Shown here piece after piece: positions 43,412 to 55,235 of a stretch of 64,000 bases of DNA (the first letter of the stretch is position 1; every line of letters begins with the position of its first letter). The DNA comes from Charina bottae. Lineage: Eukaryota > Chordata > Lepidosauria > Squamata > Charinaidae. The notes under the pieces were generated by a model that did no database searches, was not told the origin of the DNA, and saw only the letters and a program-made list of their open reading frames with translations. The position numbers and the translations under genes were made by a program. The stretch spans positions 35,576,501 to 35,640,500 of the forward strand of contig JALMGJ010000008.1 of NCBI GenBank assembly GCA_023362775.1, read 5' to 3'.

Positions 43412-43569
43412 AGTCGGAAGTCACCTCTTTATGTAATCTTTCAAAAAAATTATCTCTTGTGTTTTCACACTTTTTTAGTTTTTTTTCTTTTTGTAGTTTT
43501 TTTTTGTAGTTTTTATCTTTGTTTCAAATCTAATAAAATTCTTATTTTAAAAAAAACTGGCAATAGCAG

Positions 43570-45189
43570 TCCAAAATATATGCAGGGGTCCAGCTTCCTT
43601 ATCCCTGTTTGGGTTCTTCCCAATCTAAAGATTCCTGCTAGAAAGTATCTTCTGCACTTGGAGAAGCACTACATGGGGACTAATTAAAAGGACACACGTA
43701 GAAGCATGCACAAGTTACCAAAGTTGAAAACTGTAAGAGACAATGTGTTAAATTGAAGAAAAGCTTTAGAGGTGGCTAAAAATGGAGCTGTGTTGCCCTG
43801 GTCACAGATTCTTGAATTTTAAAGGGATGAAGAGCCATTTATATACACCAATCCAAAACAACTGATGGATGAAAAATGTGTTTTGTTGCTGTGCTTGCAG
43901 AGCTCAGGTAAAAAAGCTATGCTAACTTTAAAGCAGCAAGACTGCTCTCTCCAATCATCCACCTTGCCCCATCTATGTCTATGTCTATTTGTCCATGAAG
44001 ACAAAGCACTGACTTTGTCCTTTTATCACTTCAAGAATAGGGTCGACCTTTTACATGGTCCAATGGGCTGCATGGTCTGGCAGTCATCTGTTTTGACTTA
44101 GTTCTTCAGCTTCAATGCTACAGTATGTAGTAAGATGCCTTGCAAAAGCAATTTTCCCTTCTCTGCCTTCTCGCTTTCTCTTTACTCAAATATATATTTA
44201 TTGCTGTGTTTTTTCATCACAAACACCCCCAAAAGCCAGCTACACCTATGCCTGTTTTTGCACTAGCCATAGCCATGCAAAAAAGTGGTTGATCAAGAAG
44301 AAAATAATTAAAGCTAATGGCTTGCTGTCCTCCGATATGGACCAACATTTTAATGAAAAATTGGGCTCAATGCTGCCACCAACAGTTCAACTTTATTGGC
44401 TTTTGTGAGAACCAATATGGTCTTTTCTGGAACATAACTCCTTTAGGAGTTGTGTAGATTTTCATTGCATTAATAAAAAATATATAATTTGGCTTCTATT
44501 CTGATCATAATGCAGTAACTAATGATACATTCTAGCTAGCCAGTCTGTAAAAAGGCAGATGTGATGCTTTTTAACTAGCATTTCAAGATACCAAGAAGGG
44601 CTGATAGTAGCCAGAAAACACACCAGATTTTAAAAAGCAAAAGCAACACATTGATTTGGAGGAGCTTCAGCATTTACCTCAATCACTTATCTATAAGAAA
44701 GTAAATTGGAAATCAGCTAGTGGCATTTTAAAGTGTGTGTTTTACTTATCCCAGTTACATACAAAAACTGAAACCAAGATTAGGTTTACTGGCATTTTAA
44801 ACTGCAGAATAAAAATCAGTACAGTTCCATTTCATAGTTACTTGATTTTGTTGGACCAAAATGAAGTGGGTTTTAAAAAACTGATTCATCTTAATTCATT
44901 TGGTTTTATCATTTTATGCTAATTGTTATATAATGTTTCCTGGTTCATACTGTGATGAACTAATATTGAAAGCAGTAATTCTGAAATGAAATTTAAAGAA
45001 TAGGCATAAGAAGCTCCAATAACTGAAACTTTCAGTTTCATGTTTGCAATAAAACCAGGGTTCTTGACCTACTATAATAGCCAATTTCGAATAAACAAAA
45101 CTCTGTGATCCCGGTTTAGTTCTAGACTCATTGCTCTACTTGGGGGCAAATTCCTAGTTTTCAATGCACAGTCTACTAGAGATAGTATA
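43570..45189. other. intron, nothing recognised
   Basis: About 1.6 kb of AT-rich sequence. Short plus-strand frames (43457, 44115, 44656) have no recognisable product. Confidence 0.45.
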
Positions 45190-45605
45190 CAAGTGAACAA
45201 AATTTATTTATTTATTTTATTAAATTTTGCCACCGTCCATCTCCCCCCAGAGGGGGACTCTGGGCGGTTTACAATAAAGATAAAAACATTAAAAGACCAT
45301 AAACATAGTTAAATATCGAATACAAATACAATATAAATATAAATATAATATAAGCTCCAGATGACAATGATAGTTGTAGTACTGCTCATATGCAGTATAA
45401 CTAAAGGGCCAGTTTAGCGTACCAGCCATCTCCAGGAGTGGTTGTTTCCCTCCCCGCCCCAGGCAAGGTGGCAAAACCAAGTTTTCAGTTGTTTTCGGAA
45501 GGCCACCAGAGATGGGAGCCACTGCAGAGAAGGCCCGCCTCCTGGACCCCGCCAGATGGAATTCTCTTGCAGACGGGGTCCAGGATTGCATGGTCCACAA
45601 GGGAA
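45190..45605 (-). mobile_element. L2 LINE 3' fragment with internal deletion
   Basis: Minus-strand tail (TTTA repeats, ccaccgtccatctcccccca), then fragments of the C-terminal domain (AREFHLAGSRRRAFSAVAP, QLKTWFCHLAWGG). About 50 bp present in the other copies is missing between them. 5'-truncated near 45605. Confidence 0.8.
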
Positions 45606-46770
45606 GGTCACGGCTAATGAGCAATAGCTTATGCTCTGAGTACAAAGTCCTAGTTTTGATCCCTTCCTCTGCATTGAAACATTCAGTTGAAGAGATAAAG
45701 TAGTTTCTGCCAGAGAACCTAGAATGACCTACATACATACCCATCATACTATTCCTTTCCAGGGTGAGCAGCATCACACAAAGAACAGAAATGGAATAAA
45801 TATAGTAATCCAAACAAACTAAAAGCAGATTTTTTAAAAGAAAAGATAATAAAAACTAGTTTATACCAACCCCATACAATAAACTTCTCCATATCATTCC
45901 ATCCTTGTAAACCATCCTTGCTTCTGCCTAATCTGCCTGATCCACAAAATTCGCAGACCACTGATGAATAAATTCCAACTGTACCACTTTTCACTGTAAA
46001 TGCCTACAGAAAAGTTCTCAGTTTAGGCTTCACTACTCCCTACTTCTGATATAAATATCCTTGCCATGCCCAATTTAGCCTAATCGGAAGAAATGGCGGT
46101 AGCAATTTGCTCAAACTGGAGTAGAATAATTTAGAATTTGACAGTATAATACAAAATTACATATTTAAGAAGGTAAACAGACAACAAAAATATATGTCAG
46201 AGGCTCTTATTTTTGCCATATACCTTGGACCAAATCTTTATATGAGGAAAGTGTTACTGAAGTCCAAGGTATTAGAGTAAAGTCCACTTTTCCCCACTGT
46301 TTTATGTATTCTGAACCAGCTGCTTTAAGAGGAGAGGCAGAGAAATAACTGAGTGAAAAAGACAAAGAATACGAATCCACTTTTTAGCTTAATGAAAGGA
46401 AATATTTGCAAGCTTATCTCCATGCCACAGAATGAAATATGGCAAACAAAATGAAATGCATTACTGTATGTCTGTCCCTCTATAGCCTTCCTTGGAAGGA
46501 ATACATTTGGAAATCTAAAGCTCAGAAGGGAATGGCGATATGGGTAACCAAATCTTGTAGCTACTCAGTGCTGACAAAAACCTAATGCAAGAGAATGAGT
46601 TGAAACATTTTTAATCCCTTTCTAGCAGCCACTGTGCCTCGTTTTATCACAGGAATACATTCTAAGTTATCCTAGGTGATTTCAAAATAACACCAAAGCT
46701 AATTTATCCCTGCAAAATGACTATATATACCCTTTTCCATTAAGAAAGCCCCTCTAAAGCAAGAAAATGG
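45606..46770. other. intron, nothing recognised
   Basis: No gene or clear repeat. Confidence 0.45.
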
Positions 46771-47060
46771 TTGTCTTTCGATCAGAAGGTCGGCGGTTTG
46801 AGACCCGAGCGCCGCGTGACAGAGTGAGCTCCCGCACTCGCCCCAGCTCTTGCCAACCTAGCAATTCGAAAGCATGCAAATGCAAGTAGATAAATAGGTA
46901 CCACTTCCATGGGATGGTAACAGCATTCCGCGTGCGTCATGCCAGCCCCATGACCGCGGAAGCGTCTTTGGACAACGCTGGCTCTTCGGCTAACAAACGG
47001 AGATGAGCACCTGCCCCTAGAATCAGACACGACTGTGTGGGGGAACCTTTACCTTTTACC
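46771..47060 (+). mobile_element. Sauria-type tRNA SINE, 5'-truncated
   Basis: Starts within the tRNA-like head (ttcgatcagaaggtcggcgg), keeps cagctcttgccaacctagca, and ends gacacgactgtgtgggggaa and cctttaccttttacc. Confidence 0.88.
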
Positions 47061-48546
47061 AATACTCTTAATGTCATTACTGGGTAATGCCTGATCAAGG
47101 AGCATCACTTACTGTGTCATTACTGAAGCAAAGACGGGACAAACCAATTTACTGAGAGGCCTTGTGTTAGTATATACAAGGCTTCTGCAAGGGTCTGTCA
47201 GCTTAGGACTCGAATTGCTATAGAATGAGAAGACTCAGGAGATGATGGGCAGGCTTCCCCAACCTGGATATCCTCCAGACATGGAAACTTCAACTTTCAG
47301 GAATAGGCATATTAGCTGGGGATTTCTGGGAGTTGGTCCACATATCTGGTGGGTGCCCAGATTGGACAAGGTGGCTTTAAAGAAAAGCAAGATGTAAGAA
47401 CTATGAATACTTACTAATTGGATCCCCACAGAGCCTCCAACCAACAAACCTGATGAAAAGGTCCATTTTATGACAAAACTCAAAACTTATATAAATCCAT
47501 TTCATCAATATTCTTAACTACGCATATTATCCTTTCCTTCCATCAGCTAGAAAGGTGGAAGAAAATCAGTATGTTGCTTCAATATCTTATGCCAACACCA
47601 TCATCTCTTTTTCTCTACATCTGCTATTCTTACATTGAGAAGGACTTGCATCCTAAGAACACATGAAGGATCTATGTTACTGCATTGGACAATGTCCAAT
47701 AACTTGCCAAGGCAGTATTAAAGCGAGGCAGAAACATCCCTTCTTATCCACTGACATACACAAGTCCTAAATGCTGTAACTACTGCTGGCATAAATTATC
47801 TTTTCACTTTCTTCACCCAGGCTGTGGGCAGAGAAATTGGTACTGAGATTTCTCCAAACTTCTTTAGAGGAAAGAGAAATTCTCCATCAATTTCTCCAAG
47901 AGAAGTCTTTTCAACAGTAACAGGACAAAACTGAAAAAGCTTCCCCTGGTGTCTTTCCCCTGGACTGAAAGGAGCCGTGGGGGAACAGGGAAGCTGCAGA
48001 TTACTGGTGAAGGAAAAAACAGGACATTAACTGGCACTCTTTGGCCAATCTGTAATTAAATAAATGCAAACATTACACTGCATTGGTCAAACATTCATCA
48101 AAAATTTCCCCGTCTTTAAAAAAAAAAAAGTCATTTTTTCCATCAAATCCAATGAGAACTGAGAGAGTGCAAGGCAAAGTTTTTGCCCAATATTAGTTGT
48201 AATCTATCCTCAAATATAAACAGGAAGTAGCAAAGAGTGGTTATTCCTTCCTAACTTGTCAAGAAGCCAAATGTTATACATGTTATGGCTTTTCATGTAT
48301 TTGGGACAAATCCCTGGAGTTGGGAGTTCCTACTGAAGAAGGTGCCAAATTGTGTAAGGGATATACAGCAATGCAGGATGTATGTAATCCATGAAAGGCA
48401 TTTGCTATAACCAAAGGGAGAAGCAGAAGGAACCATGCAAAAGATGAGAATAAAGGTGCATTCCTTTAATCCCTTTATACCTGCATTGCTACTTCAAGCA
48501 AGTAATTTTGCTATGGATGCCATCCAATGTTCTAATGCCACACTAA
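47061..48546. other. intron with a hAT-like relic
   Basis: 47250-47375 reads CAGGCTTCCCCAACCTGGAT, then cctccagacatgg, gggatttctgggagttggtc and gcccagattggacaaggtgg, a foldback repeat of the hAT-MITE kind common in reptiles; degraded, no duplication. The rest shows nothing recognised. Confidence 0.45.
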
Positions 48547-48548
48547 TA

Positions 48549-48946
48549 CAGGTACTCCTCACTTAAAAACCATTTGTTTAGTGACGGTTCAGACTTACGA
48601 TGGTGCTGAAAAAACAACTTATGACCGGTCCTCTCACTTATGACCGCTGCAGCGTCCTCCCAGTCACGTGATCAAGATTTGGGCACTTGGCAACCAGTTC
48701 GCATTCATATCCGTTGCAGCGTCCCGTGGTCACGTGATCTGCATGTTCGACTTTCCCAGCCAGCAAAATCAATGGGGAACCATGAGATTTGCTTAACAAC
48801 CACGTGGTTCACTTAATGCCAAGGGTGATTCACTTAACGACCACCACAAAAAAGGTCATAAAATTGGGTCGGATTCACTTAATGACCACTTTGCTTAGCA
48901 ACCGAAATTCCAGTCCCAATTGTGGTAATTAAGCGAGGGCTACCTG
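48549..48946. mobile_element. pogo/Tigger-like MITE
   Basis: 398 bp flanked by TA on both sides, ends CAGGTACTCCTCACTTA and TAATTAAGCGAGGGCTACCTG. Shares phrases such as gcgtcccgtggtcacgtgat and gcttaacaaccac with the copy at 15635. Confidence 0.78.
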
Positions 48947-49160
48947 TATGCTTCAAACCACGTGAATTAATTTGGGGCTGATTCCCATCCCTGGAAGTGT
49001 TACTTTGCTTTTCAAAGGTAGTGATCCAGTTGGCCTAGAAATCCATTTGCTCCTGAACCAAAGCCTTTGCTCCCAGAACAAATTGTAATGTGGTCTCTGA
49101 TAAAAACATGCAAAAGATAGAAGTGCACATGATGATTAAAAAAATAAACATGCATTTACT
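48947..49160. other. intron, nothing recognised
   Basis: Short unannotated stretch. Confidence 0.45.
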
Positions 49161-49250
49161 TATTGTTTTAATTGATCATTTTTACTGTAAACCGACCAGA
49201 GTCCCTCTTGAAGGGGGAGATGGGCGGTGACAAAATTTGATTGATAAATA
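49161..49250 (+). mobile_element. L2 3' tail (plus strand)
   Basis: ctgtaaaccgaccagagtcc and gaagggggagatgggcggtg, then TAAA repeats: the sense version of the L2 3' UTR. Confidence 0.78.
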
Positions 49251-49251
49251 A

Positions 49252-49337
49252 ATAAAGTATAAGTATAAGTATAAGTATAAGTATAAGTATAAGTATAAGT
49301 ATAAGTATAAGTATAAGTATAAAGTATAAGTATAAGT
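49252..49337. repeat. (AAGTAT)n hexanucleotide array
   Basis: About 14 units of agtata/aagtat starting directly from the A-rich tail of the L2 fragment. Confidence 0.95.
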
Positions 49338-51370
49338 AAATAAATAAATGTGTTAGCAAAATATGAATATATTTTGGAGTTTTTTAAAAAAAATCACAAA
49401 GTAAAGCAGAATCTAAGACAGAGGAAAGAAAAACTGAAAAACTGATAGAAACCAAATTTATAAATTCATCTAGTTAGTAAATACTTTTTATAAATATTGC
49501 TAGAAGTGACACACAAACACAGACACTAGGTTCTTCTGAGGACTGCATTGACCTTTACCTCCCAAGGTGTAACATTTCAGTGTTCCAAAAAGATAACTAT
49601 CAGTCAGTTTTATAGTACACGTTTCAGAAATGAGTGCAACCTACAGAAAGAACCACTAACAATTTATCTGCAAGAGGTTCAAGCTATGATCCTTCACATT
49701 AGTAGCATGACTTACTCCAGTTTGCATTTTTGTAATATTGGAGTATATACAATTCTGCCATTTTTTTAAAATATACAGAAAAGCACAGTTTACAGATCTG
49801 TATTTCTGGTAAATCAAAACATTTCTTTATTATTTATGAAGCATATAAAACTGTCAGTGCTGACTCTGGCCAGCCAACACTAAAAGAACATTCTCAAGTC
49901 CTTTAAGCTGTTTTAATGTGTTAAGAATTGTTAGCACACCTAAACCATCACGATTTTAAAGTTTAGTTAAATTTCAAGTAGAAAGGTGGCTTTATGAAAA
50001 AGATATGATTTTGTGGGTTTATTAAACTCAGGCTTGTCTAAATGCATTGCATCTTAGAAAGCTGAAAACTTACTAGTTTGTATTCAAATGCTCATAGGTA
50101 CATGCACTGTCAACTATGTGATAGAGATGCATGTACAAAGTTTGCACAGCTCTTGTAAATCTTGGCTTGAAGGTGTAAAATTTCAGTGAAAGAATGATAA
50201 GTTAGAGTACAATTAAGCCAAAAAGGATAGGCACCTTAAAGAACAGGATGATAAAAATTAATTATGAATGATCCTAATGCTACTCCCAAATCAGAATGCT
50301 CTGTTAATTGTTACACGACACATCTGCTATTCTTGCCTGAACATATGGTGAGAAATGTTATCAAGAATTGCTGAATAAAGGAAAACAGAGCTTTGGGAAC
50401 TGGCCAAGGAAGGGTGGGGGAAGAGAACACCATGGGCAGTATGTGTGCATCATTTCAAAAGCTGCTAGACCAACATTTCACAGGTGAAAAATGCAGGAAC
50501 ATGCTTGTCATATTCCAATTCTTATCCTATTAAATGATTATGCTCATTTTACTGCCATGTTTTTCAGGAGGTTCAGCTTTGCCTGCTGTATTCTTTCACT
50601 TTGTAATTTTGTGCCCTCCACTACTCTAAAAGCCCAGAGAGTAGAGCAAAATTGTTATTATTATAGCACATATTACAATTCTCTGTCTCAGTCAGGAAAG
50701 AAGGGGGGGAAAGAATTTTCACTGTTGCTTTTACTGGAAGAAGGAAAACAAAAACTTATTTTAAGTGATATCACCAAGGGTAGAGTAACAGTCAAGCCAG
50801 GATCTCTTGTTTCCACAGGAAACTGAGTAGCTTAGAGGAGAAAAACCCCATCCATAAGAGGAAGTGGTAGCCTTCAGATATTCCAGAAAATGTGATTTGC
50901 AATGCCCCAGCATGTCTTCCTGAGTAGAGAGACAGGGTTTTGTTACTACAGATAACCCAGAATAGTAAGTAGCTCACCCTGATGTATCAGAGCCACTGGA
51001 ACTTAAATGGCCACAGTTTCGCTAAGATGGATTGATTATTGCTGTTTTTAATCCCTGTATGCCAACCAGTGTCACTTCTGGGAGATAGGTGACCATGTAA
51101 ATTGTTTAAATAAAAAATATGCAATAACATCAATAGACTTGTTTGTTTTCTTGCTATCTACAGTATTCTCAGGAGTACGCACCAAGTCAAGGTTCAAAAG
51201 CATCAATACTCTTTCTATCCTGCTTCTTCAAACTCCACTCACTGAGGTGCAGATTGCTTATATAGCACTATCACCATTGGGTCCTGAAACAGCATGGGAT
51301 GTGTTTTTTTCTTTTTCTTTCCAAAACAAAACAGACACTTAATTGCCAAGGTTACTTTCATAACCTACAG
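49338..51370. other. intron, nothing recognised
   Basis: About 2 kb of AT-rich sequence without supported gene or repeat. Confidence 0.45.
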
Positions 51371-51470
51371 CAGGGGTGGGCATCCTGTGGCCCTGAGTCG
51401 AGTACCTGTGGGTCCCAAAGCCTCCTCTAGCCATACTGCTGAATTTCACTTCCTTAATTATAGAACCTGT
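51371..51470. mobile_element. hAT relic, one end
   Basis: CAGGGGTGGGCATCCTGTGGCC is a typical hAT terminus (CAGGGGTGGGCAAAC...GGCC). The opposite end was not found. Confidence 0.4.
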
Positions 51471-53084
51471 GATAGAATTTCTATGCTTGACACTGTTGTA
51501 AAAATAAGAATATTCATAAAGAAATTTAAGGGGGGGGGGTGATTTTTCAGTCCTTGTCCATCTTAAATCATCAATGTGGGCCTCAATTAAGCGTGGATTT
51601 CAATTCAATGTGGACCTTACCACTTTTTAAAAATGTTGTCAGTCACTAAAACGTTGCCTGTTTCTCATGTAAAGTATCCTCTTTGCACACTTCAAGATGT
51701 TTGTGTAGAGCCTTTTGAGAGGCTATTAATAAAATATTTCAAAGTTCTTACTTTACTACCAAGAAGCATTTGTTTCCCCCCCACACACACACACACACTC
51801 CTCCTACCACTATACAGCTTAAGAGGAAAAAAAGTATGGCAATGTCCCAAAGAGTTTACTTAATGCCATCTGACGTATGGCTTCGGCTATTTCCAAACAA
51901 ATGCTGGGAGAGTGAATCATGGACCTGCCATATTAATTAATTGATTAATTAATTAATGTTTATCCCGCCTTTATTATTTTTATAAATTAAACCTAATTTG
52001 GCCCCTAGTGTTCAGGCATATTATAAATTCAGTCATTAGCATCCTTAAACTGGTAGACTGGACCAGTTTTCAGGCTTTGCAGACTTTCTATCAGTTAGCA
52101 CAATTAACACTGGCCTAGGTGAGTCTACAATCTGACTCAGGAACAAACAACAGCTCCACCTGTTCCAGCATACTGTACATGTAACAAGAGAGATAACTGG
52201 ATAAGACCTACCATTCCCTTTTCCTCCCTAAACAAAGCCCATGCTTGAGAACAACATGCCTCTTTTTAATCTTCAGAATTTCTCTCTGCCTTCATCCTGA
52301 AAGGGCACGTGGGGCCAAAAGCTACAGCAGGCAGCTGAAGAGTAGATAATCCAAAGAAACATAATCTCCTGTAAATATTACATCAAACACGAGCCTCAAA
52401 GGAACAACACAGGGTCTAAAAGCCTATAAACGAAGACTTCTTCAAACATGGAAAGAGACCGTGTCCCACCAGGTGGCACCTGACCCTTTCCACAATGTCT
52501 GGCTGAAGTTAATTAAACAAATGCTCCCTATGGAATGATGTGATCTTTGTGACTCCAGGCAGAGTGATTTCGCACCATCCAAATACCCAGGATGCCTTTT
52601 ATTTCCAGCTTCCCTGCTCCACACACCAAAGGCCCTCTTTACACTTTTGTAATCTACGAACTGAACCCTGCCACAGGCTTGGCACACCTATTATTTAATC
52701 CTTGCTTCACTGAACGGAGTATCCCAGCACTTACTGTTTCACAGCCAGAGGGAGAAAACAACAGTGAGGGTTAAGAAGATATAATTGACTCAAAAATCAC
52801 CCATATACTTGGGGCAGGGAGGGAATAAATTCAGTGGCTTGATGATTCACTGAAGACAAAATTTAACAGAAGTAAGGATTAGAGAAAAGGGATTATCTTT
52901 TCCAAACACACCTATATATAGTTATACACCTACTTCTACTCTTTTAATAACCCAACCAGCTTTACAAAGTGACAGTCTGATGTAAGTTTTCCACATGTAA
53001 GGCCCCTGGGATTACACTGTTACTATTCAGTAAACCCTGCAACTCCAAGCAGCTGATCTTCAAAAGAGATATTGCACAGCTAAG
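51471..53084. other. intron; SINE tail at 51935-51990
   Basis: TAAT repeats and atcccgcctttattattttt are the reverse complement of the SINE tail aataataaaggcgggat. Short (AC)n at 51782. No gene. Confidence 0.45.
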
Positions 53085-53215
53085 AAAGGTACAGAAAAGG
53101 GTAATCAAAAAGATCAAGGGCATCCTACCTTAGATGCACTGAGGCTTTTCAATTTAAGAAAAAGACAAATAAGGAGAAGTGAGCTAAAGTTTATGAAATA
53201 ATGAGCCTATGTAAA
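53085..53215 (+). mobile_element. CR1 LINE fragment
   Basis: Reads VQKRVIKKIKGI, then a broken RLFNLRKRQI-like stretch, matching the CR1 pattern KRVIKKIKGLE...LGLFSLEKRRLRGD. Full of stops, so old. Confidence 0.5.
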
Positions 53216-54340
53216 GCATGGATTGAGAATTTTAAAATAACACCTTTGTTATACTAGATATTATAAGTAATAACACCGATTTTAAAAAAGTGCTACTAAC
53301 TCTCACACGTATATCTGGAGTGCCAATAACATTCTTAATTAAAGGACAAATCAGGACAAATCTCCCCAAAATAAATATGCATTTCAAAGTACAATTTGCA
53401 TCAAGAATTGGTGACAGATGCTAAAATGGTGGAACTGTCACTTGTTATCTGTTGTTATTTCAGAAGCAATACTGTATTCCAATCTACCCTTATCTAGGTA
53501 GATAAGGTATTGCCCAGCTATTCTTGCTGAGAACATTGCAGGGATATTATATATCTGAAAGACACCACTATCTGTCTACAAATGCCAGGCAGCAACCATC
53601 AGCTTGTTGGTCTTCTGGAGGCATTTGGCTTATTATTACTAAAACAAGATGCTATCTTACAGCCTTTCCCAATTCAGATGCTCTCCAGGTAGATTAAGAC
53701 TGCAAATTTCAGCATTTCAAGTCAGCGTTACTAAGAAATGATTAAGAACATTAGGGGGGCCTGAATTAGGGAAAGCTGCTATATTAGATTTATCCTACAA
53801 GACATTCTTATCGCTTAGGATCCAGTGGTATCTTCTGCAAGCATTCTGCAAGCATTTTTTAATTATTATTTTCTCATCCTTTACAGCCTCCATGCTCCTT
53901 TCCATGCTTTCATCCTTAGCAAGAATCTAAGGATGACAGTGTTAGGAAATTCCACAGTACAAGCAGAACTTCATTTGTAATCCTCAATACCTCTATTGGG
54001 ATTAGTCCTAAAATATTACCTGAAGAAGGTCCCAATCAGAGGACAATCAAGTTGCCAAATCTAAGTCCTAATTTAGCAATCTTCTCAGCAATCTTCTCAG
54101 CAATTGGCAAAGGGACAGCACAAAAACAGCTCATCAGTCTTTCCTACTAAGACACACTCTTTTCCTATGTCAGCCATAGTAATTCATTACTTCTAAATTT
54201 GCATCTTTATATATCAATTAGCACATTTAAGGGCTGTATTGTTTATTTTCTGCCTCCTTTTTTCCACTTCCCTTTTAGTGATGCTTCTCTCTCTCTCTCT
54301 CTCTGGCAATGCGTGAATGGTTACTCTCAGGTGTGTGAAA
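53216..54340. other. intron, nothing recognised
   Basis: About 1.1 kb; 53655-53720 weakly resembles a hAT relic and (TC)n lies at 54284-54304. No gene. Confidence 0.45.
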
Positions 54341-54400
54341 ACAAGGTATTACAGTCTGTAGCTTGAATCATGTCAACTGGATTTCTATTTTCTTAGTGGA

Positions 54401-54434
54401 AACGTTTCGCTCCTTATCCAAGGAGCTTCTTCAG
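54401..54434 (-). ncRNA. hammerhead-ribozyme-like motif (left arm)
   Basis: Exact mirror of the right-arm motif, in the CCSER1 transcript sense. Confidence 0.6.
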
Positions 54435-54524
54435 TCTGAGCAAAGTTGGTAAGGGAATCCTAAATATGTTCCTAGGTAGCTACCTAGGAACATATTTAGG
54501 ATTCCCTTACCAACTTTGCTCAGA

Positions 54525-54558
54525 CTGAAGAAGCTCCTTGGATAAGGAGCGAAACGTT
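54525..54558 (+). ncRNA. hammerhead-ribozyme-like motif (right arm)
   Basis: CTGAAGA, A, stem II GCTCCTT / AAGGAGC with loop GGAT, GAAA, CGTT: identical core to 22996-23029. Stem I partner CTAAG replaces CTGAG, which weakens one pair. Confidence 0.63.
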
Positions 54559-54652
54559 TCCACTAAGAAAATAGAAATCCAGTTGACATGATTCAAGCTA
54601 CAGACAATTCCACCTGGATGACTGAGAACCTTCATAGACAAGGTATTACAGT

Positions 54653-55235
54653 ATGTGTTTTTAAAAGGAAAATGAATATTTACAATGATATTCTCTCTAT
54701 GGCTCTCGTTTTACCCATTCACAATCTTTTATCAATTTCTCCCAATCAACTTCTACACTTGAAAATGTAAGATGAGACATCAGCAGCTTGCAACAGTGGA
54801 GAATATACATAGCAGCAACTGTAAACAGTTTACCGGCTGAGGTGTGTCCTTGCCTACAACAACAAAGAAAAGCCTATTAATTATTTATGTTGTCTCTTGA
54901 CTTACATCTCATCTTTTAGACTTAATACACCACGTATTTAAAACTGATTCTACCTTGCTAGGGTTGACAGTATGCTTCTGCCACAGTTTCTCACTGAGGA
55001 AGTCATTAAGGGGTCAAAGCTCAGATGTAAGTCAGACTGTTCAGAATCATAACCAAAACTACACAACTGCACTTATCACCCATTTCCGCCATTTAAAGAA
55101 AAACTAAAACATTTGTTAACAGTTTTACAGTTTGATTCCCCTCAGGAAAGCACAGGAAAAATAAATCCCATTACATTCAGCAAGATCTATGTCCAAGGAT
55201 ATCTGCTTACAACTATAGCCTTCTCTGGTTGGGTC
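54653..55235. other. intron, nothing recognised
   Basis: No gene or clear repeat. Confidence 0.45.

Larger units (their letters stand above)
38949..43552 (+). mobile_element. L1-like non-autonomous element with two nested LINEs
   Basis: Flanked by a 17-bp duplication aaaactagcaatagcag / aaaactggcaatagcag (38932-38948, 43553-43569; one mismatch). Its own parts are a GC-rich 5' start (acttccggtggggacatggc), a 5' UTR continuing after the BovB, a 153-codon frame, and a T-rich 3' UTR ending ctaataaaattcttatttta plus A. BovB sits in the 5' UTR (39426-41892) and an L1 3' fragment in the 3' UTR (43049-43411). Without inserts the element is about 1.75 kb and has no ORF2. Confidence 0.75.
54356..54637 (+). 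mobile_element. Penelope-like foldback: 248-bp palindrome plus tail
   Basis: 54356-54603 is a palindrome with no spacer (centre between 54479 and 54480, cctaggtag/ctacctagg). It is followed by the same 34-bp tail (acaattccacctggatgact...) as the 22.9-kb copy. 15-bp target duplication acaaggtattacagt (54341-54355, 54638-54652). Reading both arms I found no mismatch, so the insertion looks very young or is kept symmetric by gene conversion. Confidence 0.85.

Noticed and set aside
43049..43552. Common 3' end proving that the two ORF2-less L1-like elements are one family
   Set aside because: The shared 3' sequence is a separate nested insertion with its own duplication; the outer element ends differently.
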